A DNA stretch of 64,000 nt from Planctomycetia bacterium (GTDB lineage Bacteria; Planctomycetota; Planctomycetia; Pirellulales; UBA1268): positions 1 to 64,000 of the forward strand of contig JAPLNR010000046.1 of the NCBI GenBank assembly GCA_026401035.1. Reading direction: 5' to 3'. This document shows positions 43,199-51,241 of this stretch, piece after piece; position 1 is the first letter of the stretch; each line of letters opens with the position of its first letter. A program made the translations under genes and the position numbers. The notes beneath the pieces were generated by a model, which was not told the DNA's origin, ran no database searches, and saw only the letters and a list, made by a program, of their open reading frames with translations.

Positions 43199-46100
43199 GC
43201 GGCGGTCCTCCCAGGGGATGCGAACGGCAGGAACCGGCGGCCCAAGACGTCGGCCACGGCGGCGAGCAGACGCGGCGCGGCCTCGCCCCACGTCAGGGGA
43301 TCCTGACATCGCTGCCGAGCCGCGGCAGCGCGGCCGTGCCGGTGCTCGTGGTTCGCCACGGCGGCAGCAAGCCACTCAGGGCCGGCCAGATCGAAGTAGT
43401 CGCAGGCCGCTCCCCCCACCTCGCGGTGAATCGGCAGGTCGCTCGCGATCACGGTCTGGCCGTGCCGCAGCGCCTCGACGATCGGCAGGCCGAAGCCCTC
43501 GGCGATCGAGCCGCAGACCATCGCACGGGCGTTGCGGTAGGCATGCTCGACCTCGGCGTCGTCGAGGTCCGAGAGCAGGAAGAGCCGCGTTCCGTATCGT
43601 GGATCGCTCTTGATCCGCCGCAACACGGGCTCCGACTTGAAGCCGGGCCGGCCGACGATAGCGAGCCGCACGTGGGCGGTCGCCGGATCCTCCCAGAGCC
43701 GCGCGAAGGCATCGAGCACGAATGCATGGTTCTTCCGCGGCTCGATCGCCCCCACGACGAGATAGGGCGACTCCGGCAGCCGATCACGGAAGAGCCGGGA
43801 AACGTCGTGCCGCACGCCAGCGGTGACGGCGGGCAGGTCGCAGCCCAGCCGCCACGGCACGATCGCGGGCCCGCGGCGAGGAAAGCGAAACTGCGGCATC
43901 ACACCGGCGAGGTCACGGGCGACCGTTTCGGAAATCGTCACGAGCACGTCCGCATGGGCGACGACGGCCGCGAGGTAGCGGCGAAACATCGCGGCCCCGT
44001 CGGCCCCGTAGATGCCCGGGTGCTGCATCGGGATCAGGTCGTAGACGACCGCGGCCGTGGCCGCGCCCGCGGCCCGCGCCTGTTCCACCGCAGGCCAGAC
44101 CTCGCCGCAGGCCCAGTAGGCATCGGGGAGCAGCAGCAGATCCTGGCTGTCGATCTCCACCGCCTGATGACCGTCGGCGGCCACGAACTGCCCGTCGCGA
44201 ACGACCACGCGAAGGGCGGCGCAGCCCCCGGCCGCAGCGATCCGCTCGATCTCCTGGCACGTGCGAGTGACCACGCGGTGCACGCCGGACGCCGACGGCG
44301 ACCGAGAGGTGTAGGTGGCGTCGATAAGCACGCGACGGATGGCCACGGGGGCGACCGGCGCGGCGGGGGCGTGGACGTCGGGAGTCCGCCACGCGGCCGC
44401 CGGGCCGAGCAGACGCGTGAGCAGCCTGCGGGCATAGGTGTCGAAGGAGTGCTCGGCGGCGAAGGCACGTCGTTCCTGCTCATGGCCCCGCCGATCGCGG
44501 CCGCGGGCGAGACAGGTGGCCAGCGCACGGGCCACGTCACGGGCATCCGGCCGATCGGAAACCCGCTCGACATAGGCGGGGGCCTGAATCGCCGCGGCAA
44601 GATCCTCGTTGGCCACCGTCGGCAGCCCTGCGGCCACGCAATCGGTAAGTGCGCCGGAGATGCCGCCGTAAAAGTGGCTGCGCAACTGGATGCCGGCGTC
44701 GGCCGCGATGATGAACCGGCGATAGTCCTCCTCGGAGATCCAGTCGTCCGAGAAGTGAACGCGGCCGGCCACGCCCTCGGAAGCCGCGAGCGACGTGAAC
44801 TGCTCACGGACGGCCGCCCGGCATTCGCCCACGAAATACAGGTGGGCGTCGGCGTCGAGCCGGACGAGGGTATCGATGCACTTTGCCGGATGCTTCACCG
44901 CGTCGACGATGCCGAGCGTGATCACGACGAGCTGGTCGGCGGGGATGCCCAGCGCCTCCCGGGCAGCCAGCCTGGATGCGGCGGAAACGTCTGCTTCATC
45001 GAAGTCGCGGTAGACACAGAACGGCAGGTGCACGGCATCCACGCCGTACAGCCGGCGGGCGTGCGACTGAATGCCGGCGCTGTGGACGAACAGCGGCTCC
45101 GTCTTCTCGAGCATCTCGTCGTAGAACAGCGTCGGCAGCCTGCCTGGCTGATCGAGCCAGCCCTGCACCTCGGCTGCCGACACGGTGCGGCCGAGCGAAC
45201 GCTCGGCGAGCCGGCGGACGTGCTCGTCTCCCTTCCACCAGGCGGTCAGCTCGGCGAGCCGGTTGTCGTGCACGATGCAGGCGCCACCGAACCGCTGCTG
45301 CAGATCGAGGATCTTGGCGTGATAGTGCGAGTTGCCGGCGATGGCCACGACGGCGTCGTAGTCGGGCCGCAGCCAAGCGGCCGCCGAGATCGGGTAAAAT
45401 GCCCGCACGGCAGGATCGGCAGCTGGTTTTTGGGCGTCGGTGTAAACGTCCACGTCGACGAACCGCGCGAGCGCTGCGACACACTGCTTCGAATAGTCGG
45501 CAACGCCCGACCGATCGGGCGGAAAGGGCGTCACGAAGGCGATCGCCGGCCGCCGGGCAGGCTGCCGGCGTGCGTCGCGAAACCGATCGAGTTGGCTGCA
45601 GACCGCCTCCTCGAATCGACGGCCGACCGCCTCCGGCGTGAACCGTGCGGCCACGGACCGCTGCCGGTCGCGCAGCCGCTGCCGCAACGCCGGGGAGCCG
45701 AGGAGCGTCGCAAGCCTGTCGGCGAGGCCAGTGGCGTCGCTCGCGGGAAAGATTGCCTCCGGCGAGTCGATCAGTTCGCGATGCACGGGGATGTCGGAGA
45801 CGATCGCCACACCACCGCTGGCGATCGCTTCGATCACGGGCATCGAAAAGCCTTCGGCGAGCGAGGCCGTCACGGTCGCCCGGGCATGGGCGTGCCAGGC
45901 GGCCAGCTCGTCGTCGCTGACATGGCCGAGAAAGCGGATGTCGGCCGCTCGGCCGCACCGCCGCTGCGACTCCTCGCGCACCTGCGTCTGCCATGCCGGC
46001 GGATAGCCGCCCCCCACGATCAGCTGCAGGTTCGGCCTGCCCTCGCGCACGAGCGTCGCATGCGCGGCGACCACCGTCTCGAGGTTCTTGCGGGGGTCGG

Positions 46101-46704
46101 CGCCTCCGACGAAGAGAATCGACTCATCCGCCGCGCCGGCCGGACGACTCGGAACCGCAGCCTCGTCACGCAGCAGGCGGGCGAAGGTGTCGCGGAGGGC
46201 CACGCCAGTCACCGACACGCGGTCGGACGAGATGCCGAGCCTGCGAACGATTTCCGCGCCGCAGTGCTTTGAGATCGGCAGAAAGCCGCGATACGCGCCG
46301 AGCCACTTGAACGCCGCCGCGTATTCGACCAGCGCGTCCCGTTGGCCGAGGTAGCGGTCGGGAAACTCGAGTGGAATGAAATCGTACACCGCAGCCAGCG
46401 ACAGGATGTGCGGGCGGTCGAGCAGCCGCGCCGGTAACAGCGAGTCGTGCGTGAGCGGGGAGAGCGAGAGAAAGAGCGACGGTTCGTCGATCCGATCGCA
46501 GACGAATGCCGGACGAATCTCGTCGCAGAGCGTCGCATGATCCGGAGCGAGAGGGCCCAGGCGGGGATCGACGAGGCCGACGACACCGCCGGCAGCGAGC
46601 GACCGTTCCTGGAGCCAGCGCAGCAGGAAAGCCGCGTGCGAGCCGATGCCACGGCCGGCATAGGCGGGGTCCTGGAGCGGTCGGATGTCGGCGAGGATTT
46701 TCAT
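43195..46704 (-). CDS. triple GT-B glycosyltransferase
   Basis: The 1169-residue protein joins three glycosyltransferase modules. Module 1 (about 1-375) ends with FVGGADPRKNLETVVAAH and AEGFSMPVIEAIASGGVAIV, the GT4 E-x7-E site. Module 2 (about 385-755) starts AFVTPFPPDRSGVADYSKQC and contains AGIQLRSHFYGGISGALTDC. Module 3 (about 785-1169) has GAIEPRKNHAFVLDAFARLW and AEGFGLPIVEALRHGQTVIA. No signal or membrane segment is visible, so it should build oligosaccharide on the cytoplasmic side. The ATG at 46704 (MKILADIRPLQDPAY) is the start; 58 bp separate it from the upstream gene. Confidence 0.9.
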   Translation of the reverse strand: MKILADIRPLQDPAYAGRGIGSHAAFLLRWLQERSLAAGGVVGLVDPRLGPLAPDHATLCDEIRPAFVCDRIDEPSLFLSLSPLTHDSLLPARLLDRPHILSLAAVYDFIPLEFPDRYLGQRDALVEYAAAFKWLGAYRGFLPISKHCGAEIVRRLGISSDRVSVTGVALRDTFARLLRDEAAVPSRPAGAADESILFVGGADPRKNLETVVAAHATLVREGRPNLQLIVGGGYPPAWQTQVREESQRRCGRAADIRFLGHVSDDELAAWHAHARATVTASLAEGFSMPVIEAIASGGVAIVSDIPVHRELIDSPEAIFPASDATGLADRLATLLGSPALRQRLRDRQRSVAARFTPEAVGRRFEEAVCSQLDRFRDARRQPARRPAIAFVTPFPPDRSGVADYSKQCVAALARFVDVDVYTDAQKPAADPAVRAFYPISAAAWLRPDYDAVVAIAGNSHYHAKILDLQQRFGGACIVHDNRLAELTAWWKGDEHVRRLAERSLGRTVSAAEVQGWLDQPGRLPTLFYDEMLEKTEPLFVHSAGIQSHARRLYGVDAVHLPFCVYRDFDEADVSAASRLAAREALGIPADQLVVITLGIVDAVKHPAKCIDTLVRLDADAHLYFVGECRAAVREQFTSLAASEGVAGRVHFSDDWISEEDYRRFIIAADAGIQLRSHFYGGISGALTDCVAAGLPTVANEDLAAAIQAPAYVERVSDRPDARDVARALATCLARGRDRRGHEQERRAFAAEHSFDTYARRLLTRLLGPAAAWRTPDVHAPAAPVAPVAIRRVLIDATYTSRSPSASGVHRVVTRTCQEIERIAAAGGCAALRVVVRDGQFVAADGHQAVEIDSQDLLLLPDAYWACGEVWPAVEQARAAGAATAAVVYDLIPMQHPGIYGADGAAMFRRYLAAVVAHADVLVTISETVARDLAGVMPQFRFPRRGPAIVPWRLGCDLPAVTAGVRHDVSRLFRDRLPESPYLVVGAIEPRKNHAFVLDAFARLWEDPATAHVRLAIVGRPGFKSEPVLRRIKSDPRYGTRLFLLSDLDDAEVEHAYRNARAMVCGSIAEGFGLPIVEALRHGQTVIASDLPIHREVGGAACDYFDLAGPEWLAAAVANHEHRHGRAAAARQRCQDPLTWGEAAPRLLAAVADVLGRRFLPFASPGRTAA

Positions 46705-46762
46705 CGCAGTGGTGCGGGAAGGTAGCAACTCCCCGCCCCAGCAGAAATCCCACTTCCTCCGC

Positions 46763-49700
46763 TCACGCGGCCTGACGTGCCGCGCAATCAGGCTCGCGAA
46801 CGACCTCCGCAACGGCCGCGACAGCCTCCTCCGGGCTCGCGGCAAACCGCACGAGCGGATCGTGGGCCAGCCACGTGTCGCGGTAGGCCGAGAGCTTGCC
46901 GTTGACGGTGTCGCAGACGACGTGCGGGATCCGCAGCAGCGTGCAGAGCAGGTGGGCATGGAGCCGGTTGGTGATCACGGCGCGGCCGCGGGCGAGGAGC
47001 CGGCAGCCGCGGAGCGTTCGGTCGCGGGCGAGATCGTCCCACAGCGCCGGAGCGAGCCGCCAGGCGGCCCGGCGGAGTACCGGGCACGACGGGTCGGCCG
47101 GCGACGGCTGGCCCGCTTCGGTCCGCGAGACCTGCTCCGCCCACGAGCGGAGCGGATGGTCGTCGGCGTCATCCTCCCAGTCCACCATGATCGACCCGGC
47201 AGGGAGTGGCGGCAGCGGCTGATCGTGCTCGATGTCCCGCCGCCAGAGGGCCACGACGGGCAGATCGGCAGTCCGTGGCACCGCAGACAGATCGAGCGCC
47301 AGCGCGGCATCGGGACAGGCCAGCGATCGCACAGGGAAGTGCGTGCGGGCGTAGGCGAGGCTCTGGGCGTCGCGCAGCAGCAGCGTGACATCGCGGCAGG
47401 CTGCGAGTTGGGCAGCCTGCGCGTCGCGGGTGACGGCCGAGCGAAACCAGATGCTCTGCGGCAGTTGAATGATGGGACGGTCGGGAAAGTCTCGGAGGAT
47501 GCGGCTCCGCAGCCCTTGCTCGGCGTCATAGACGTCGCCGAAGTTGCCTCCGCCAAGGAGCAGGATCGGGCCGTGTGGATGGACTGCCGCAAGGCCGTCG
47601 GGATCGTAGCTCCACGGGTCGCAGCCGTACCGCACCGTCACTCCGAGCGATCGGAGCAGCGACGTCGTGCCCCACCAGATCGCGGCATCACCGACATTAC
47701 GATGGTCGGGATAAAGAGCGAGCGCGACCTGCGAGCCGGCAGGAAAGAGTTCGGACCACGTCTGCCGCAAACGTTCGCGCTGCGACTGGATGACGTCGGG
47801 CTCCGATGCCGGCACTGACGCTGGTTGCCTCGCGGCGACCGCTGCAACGGTGCTGCGGGCGTGGACCGGGCAGACCTGCCAGTCGGCGGCCGGCCGCCGG
47901 GACAGTGGCAGAAAGGGCCGCTGGAGACGGGCCACGAGCCCGGGGCTCATGAGCCTTCGCAGGCCGGAGCGGCCACGAGCGAAGCCCGTCGCGCGGGCCC
48001 GTTCGACGTCGAGGGCGAACCGGTCGAGCCAGCGTGGCCCGTCAGCCGCTTCTGCCGCCATCCGGCGCAGCCGTCGCTCCTGGATTGCGACGAAGGACTC
48101 GAAGTCAACTCGCGCCTCGTCGACCGTGTGGTGGCCGCGGTTGTTGATCAGCGAAAAGTAGAACTTGTTCTTGAGCACCGCATGGAGCGAGTGGGTGACG
48201 CCTGCGGGCGAGCGGATCAGGCTCGGCAGCGACCGGTGGTGCACGAACGCCCGCGGCAGCTGCCGCACGAGGCGGCCGGCGTCGATGAGTCGGCAGCAGA
48301 GGTCGGTCTCGTCGAGATAGAAGTCATACTCTTCGTCGAAACCGCCGATCGCCAACAGGTCGTCACAGCGGATCGCCGCATTGGTGCCCTGCACGTAGGG
48401 AAAGTCGCCAGCCCCCGGGGCGCATAAGGCATCGGCCGGCTCGGTGCGGTCCCAGCGGGCATGGCCCATGCGGTTGGCGGTCGCATAGCCATACTGCTGC
48501 CCGGCCCCCGTGCGGTCGCGATTGATGCCGCCGGCACATGCCACGCGCGGGTCGTCGAACGCGGCCGCTAGGTCCACCAGCCAGCCCGGCTCCGGAATCG
48601 CGTCGTCGTCGAGAAAGGCGACGACCTCGCCCGCGGCCATGGCGATGCCGAGATTGCGGGACACGGAGAGGTTCCGCAGCGAATTGTAGGCGGTCTTGAT
48701 GCGGCCGCGCCAGGCCTCGAGCACCCGGTCGATGCCGTCGTCCGTCGGCCCACGCACCACGCAGACCTCGAACGGCGGCCCCTCGAGAAAAGTCAGCGTG
48801 TCGAGCAACTCGGCCACCGCGGCCGGGCGCCCGTCGGTCGCGACGACGATACTGAACGTCGGTGCCCGTGGGGCGGTTACGCCACGTGCCGACGCACGTC
48901 CTGGGAGGCCGGAGGCATCGGTATCGCGAGCATCGTGCGCACGAGATCTTCCAGCTCGCCCTCCGTCGAAGGCTGATTCCCGACGAACCGCGACTGGAGT
49001 CTGGTCGCCAGGGCCGACCAGGCCGGCTTCGATTCCGCTCGACGAATCTCGGCGCGGATCAGCGCCGCGAGCAACTGCTCCATCGGTTCGCTCACCGTCA
49101 TGGACTGATCCAAATGCCGCTGACGCCGCTTCAGCCTCTGCAGCACCGGCCGCAGCCGCCGCTTCTCGAATCGTCTTAATTCGGCCCTCACAGATCCCAT
49201 CGCCTGAGCCTCCTCGAAGTGACATGTCGATCGCCCGTGCCTCGACGGCGATCGTGTCGATCGTCGCCGCTGCAAATTCGTGAACCCATACCCGAATCTC
49301 GATGTCGTGCACCGGGCGATGGAGGCGGAAGTCGAGCGTGGCCCGCTCGGTCGGCTCCGTGAGCTCGAGCGAGGCATGCACGACCCGCCCGGCATCGCTC
49401 GCGACGTCGATGCGAATGCAGCCCAGGGCCGGGTCGAGCCGCCCCTCGACGGCGGCGGTCCAGCACCCGGCGATGACGGTCTTATAGGGGCCGAAGAGGA
49501 GATGGCCGGCCCGGCCGTCCGACACCAGCGAGCCCCCCTCTGCCCGGCCGATGGCGGAGCTGAGCGCCGGGTCGGTCGCTTCGAGTCGCCAGCCGGCCAG
49601 GATCTGCGACGCGTCCAGGGCGTCGCAGCGGATCGTCGCGGGCAGTTCGATGAATGGCGAGCCATGCGCTTGACCGATGCGAAGCACGCACAGCTCATCG

Positions 49701-50842
49701 AACGTCGCGATGTCGCGGCGCTCCCGGCCCCGCTGCTCGCGATAACGGAAGCCGACCGAATACTCTCCCGTGGGCAGGTTCGCCACGAGTGTGCAACTGG
49801 CCCGATGCGTGCCTGCGGCGACGGGGCCGATCGGCCGCTCCAGGTTCTCGGTGTCGGTGGAGAACACGCGGTTCCCGACGCTGTCGGAGATCGCGACCCC
49901 GATCACGAGGTCGTCGATTGGTCGTGCGATCGAGAACGACACGTCGAGTTCGAGCAGATCGCCGGGGGCGTGCTGCTCCCCACCGCGGATCGAGGCGGCA
50001 TGCAGCGTGAACCACTCGCGGGCGATCGCTCGCGGCGGGGGCGCCGGCAGTGGCTCCCAGGCCGAAACCGACACGCTCGACCGACTCATGCGTCGCCGCG
50101 CCTCTGGGTAGCGTCCCTTGAGGATGCGATAGAACTCGAGGTCGAGCGTGTTGAGCGCCTCGAGCCTCTCGCGAAATGCCGCGCTGATCTCCGTCACGGC
50201 CGGGCGACTCTTCGTGACGTTCACTTGAGCGAGGGTCGGCGGCGGCGGCACGCCGAGAAGACCTGCGAAGTCTTCGAGAAACACAGGCATCGACTCGAAC
50301 AGCCCACACACGTCGTACCGCTCCACGGCCGCCAGGGCGGCGGCGAGCAGCGAGTCGTCGGTCGCGTCAGTCGGCCTGTCGATCGCGGCGAAGTGCCGCA
50401 CATACAGGTTGGCGGTGGGGGCGTAGTCGGTGATGGCGCCCTCGGACTCGAGAAACCGCCTCACGTCGTGCCACGCGTCGCCAAACTCGGCGACGGAATG
50501 ATTGCCGATGACGTAGTGCAGCCAGCTCACCATCCGGTCGATCGGCTCCCGGAGGAGCGTGACGTACTGATACCGCGGGTCGAGTCCACGGCTGTCGAAC
50601 GTCACGTGCGCCGTGAGCACGGAGTAGCGTCCGCCGTAGTGGGCGATCAGCGAACGATGGTCGGTTATCAGGTTTGGCGATGCGCAGCCGTCGCCGAGCG
50701 TGGACCGCAGCCAGCGATTGATGGCCATCCCCGCCGTCTTCTGCAGATGGTCGAAGATCACGCGGCCGGAGTAGCCCCTGGGCCGTCGTCGAGTCGAGTC
50801 GAGGGCGGCGCTGGAAACGGCAGAGACATACTCAGAAGCCAT
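46763..50842 (-). CDS. multidomain sulfotransferase / Wzt-C-like / jelly-roll / GT2 / pyruvyltransferase protein
   Basis: The open frame of 1359 codons contains five recognisable parts. Residues 1-270: sulfotransferase (FDHLQKTAGMAINRWL; VTLLREPIDRMVSWLHYV). About 284-387: Wzt C-terminal-like carbohydrate-binding sandwich (GDLLELDVSFSIARPIDDLV). About 414-537: jelly-roll-like domain shared with the methyltransferase gene. About 655-900: GT2 (TFSIVVATDGRPAAVAELL; GEVVAFLDDDAIPEPGW). About 1034-1330: polysaccharide pyruvyltransferase (YPDHRNVGDAAIWWG; LLLGGGNFGDVYD). Residues 540-650 are Ala/Gly/Arg-rich and overlap a better-biased frame (48877-49200), so the single chain may really be three products. 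Confidence 0.75.
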   Translation of the reverse strand: MASEYVSAVSSAALDSTRRRPRGYSGRVIFDHLQKTAGMAINRWLRSTLGDGCASPNLITDHRSLIAHYGGRYSVLTAHVTFDSRGLDPRYQYVTLLREPIDRMVSWLHYVIGNHSVAEFGDAWHDVRRFLESEGAITDYAPTANLYVRHFAAIDRPTDATDDSLLAAALAAVERYDVCGLFESMPVFLEDFAGLLGVPPPPTLAQVNVTKSRPAVTEISAAFRERLEALNTLDLEFYRILKGRYPEARRRMSRSSVSVSAWEPLPAPPPRAIAREWFTLHAASIRGGEQHAPGDLLELDVSFSIARPIDDLVIGVAISDSVGNRVFSTDTENLERPIGPVAAGTHRASCTLVANLPTGEYSVGFRYREQRGRERRDIATFDELCVLRIGQAHGSPFIELPATIRCDALDASQILAGWRLEATDPALSSAIGRAEGGSLVSDGRAGHLLFGPYKTVIAGCWTAAVEGRLDPALGCIRIDVASDAGRVVHASLELTEPTERATLDFRLHRPVHDIEIRVWVHEFAAATIDTIAVEARAIDMSLRGGSGDGICEGRIKTIREAAAAAGAAEAEAASAAFGSVHDGERTDGAVARGADPRRDSSSGIEAGLVGPGDQTPVAVRRESAFDGGRAGRSRAHDARDTDASGLPGRASARGVTAPRAPTFSIVVATDGRPAAVAELLDTLTFLEGPPFEVCVVRGPTDDGIDRVLEAWRGRIKTAYNSLRNLSVSRNLGIAMAAGEVVAFLDDDAIPEPGWLVDLAAAFDDPRVACAGGINRDRTGAGQQYGYATANRMGHARWDRTEPADALCAPGAGDFPYVQGTNAAIRCDDLLAIGGFDEEYDFYLDETDLCCRLIDAGRLVRQLPRAFVHHRSLPSLIRSPAGVTHSLHAVLKNKFYFSLINNRGHHTVDEARVDFESFVAIQERRLRRMAAEAADGPRWLDRFALDVERARATGFARGRSGLRRLMSPGLVARLQRPFLPLSRRPAADWQVCPVHARSTVAAVAARQPASVPASEPDVIQSQRERLRQTWSELFPAGSQVALALYPDHRNVGDAAIWWGTTSLLRSLGVTVRYGCDPWSYDPDGLAAVHPHGPILLLGGGNFGDVYDAEQGLRSRILRDFPDRPIIQLPQSIWFRSAVTRDAQAAQLAACRDVTLLLRDAQSLAYARTHFPVRSLACPDAALALDLSAVPRTADLPVVALWRRDIEHDQPLPPLPAGSIMVDWEDDADDHPLRSWAEQVSRTEAGQPSPADPSCPVLRRAAWRLAPALWDDLARDRTLRGCRLLARGRAVITNRLHAHLLCTLLRIPHVVCDTVNGKLSAYRDTWLAHDPLVRFAASPEEAVAAVAEVVREPDCAARQAA
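48877..49200 (-). CDS. possible 107-residue coiled-coil protein overlapping the multidomain gene in another frame
   Basis: The ATG at 49200 is preceded at 8 nt by GAGGAGG (plus 49209-49215), a strong ribosome-binding site. The frame MGSVRAELRRFEKRRLRPVL and QRLKRRQRHLDQSMTVSEPM has mostly G/C third positions and looks like real protein: a basic coil, then EQLLAALIRAEIRRAES. It ends QDVRRHVA with TAA about 30 nt before the GT2 domain begins in the other frame. Either it is a true overlapping gene or it marks two compensating frameshifts in the larger gene. Role unknown. Confidence 0.5.
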   Translation of the reverse strand: MGSVRAELRRFEKRRLRPVLQRLKRRQRHLDQSMTVSEPMEQLLAALIRAEIRRAESKPAWSALATRLQSRFVGNQPSTEGELEDLVRTMLAIPMPPASQDVRRHVA

Positions 50843-50956
50843 CGGCCACAGAATCCTTGGGGTTTTGGGGCGGGAGAGTCGCCGCGGGGGGGCGGAGTGT
50901 CAACCCCGGTTCGCCCCCGTTGCCTCGCCGGCGCAGCGGTCGTTCGTTCGCCTGCC

Positions 50957-51003
50957 TGACGCTGCCCCCAACTTGGTACCAGCCGAGTTGTTAGCCATGC
51001 AGG
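50957..51003 (+). repeat. IS3-type right end beside a transposase remnant
   Basis: TGACGCTGCCCCCAACT is followed by TGGTACCAGCCGAGTTG and GCCATGCAGGGC. It lies just beyond the transposase tail on the minus strand, as expected for an IS3 right end, and is the reference copy for the solo ends at 14139, 15507 and 18438. Confidence 0.8.
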
Positions 51004-51007
51004 GCCG

Positions 51008-51110
51008 TTAGATGGGCATGCCCATCCACGGCCGCGCGAACTCCGACGGTGTTCGGTTGCCCAGAGCACCATGCGGACGAACGCGATTGTGATCGCACCA
51101 CACTCGGACG
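51008..51110 (-). pseudogene. IS3-family OrfB C-terminal remnant
   Basis: Encodes CDHNRVRPHGALGNRTPSEF and then ARPWMGMPI and a stop, the well-known tail of IS3 OrfB integrases just after the last catalytic Glu. The rest of the gene is absent. The flanking parts 50843-50956 and 51111-51241 show no gene. Confidence 0.8.
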
Positions 51111-51241
51111 GGAAATTCGGGCCCACAACGGCCGATGGCCACGTTGTCGTCTTCAAAACAGCACCTGCGGAACAGGGGCTCACGCTTTGACACACTCGAT
51201 GAATGTCAGCGGGGGGATTCCAGCAGCGTGGACTCTCGAAC

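Noticed and set aside
43336-46272. 978-codon plus-strand frame opposite the triple glycosyltransferase
   Set aside because: Antisense shadow; the three GT-B modules on the minus strand are clear.
49280-50959. 559-codon plus-strand frame opposite the multidomain sulfotransferase gene
   Set aside because: Antisense shadow without recognisable motifs.
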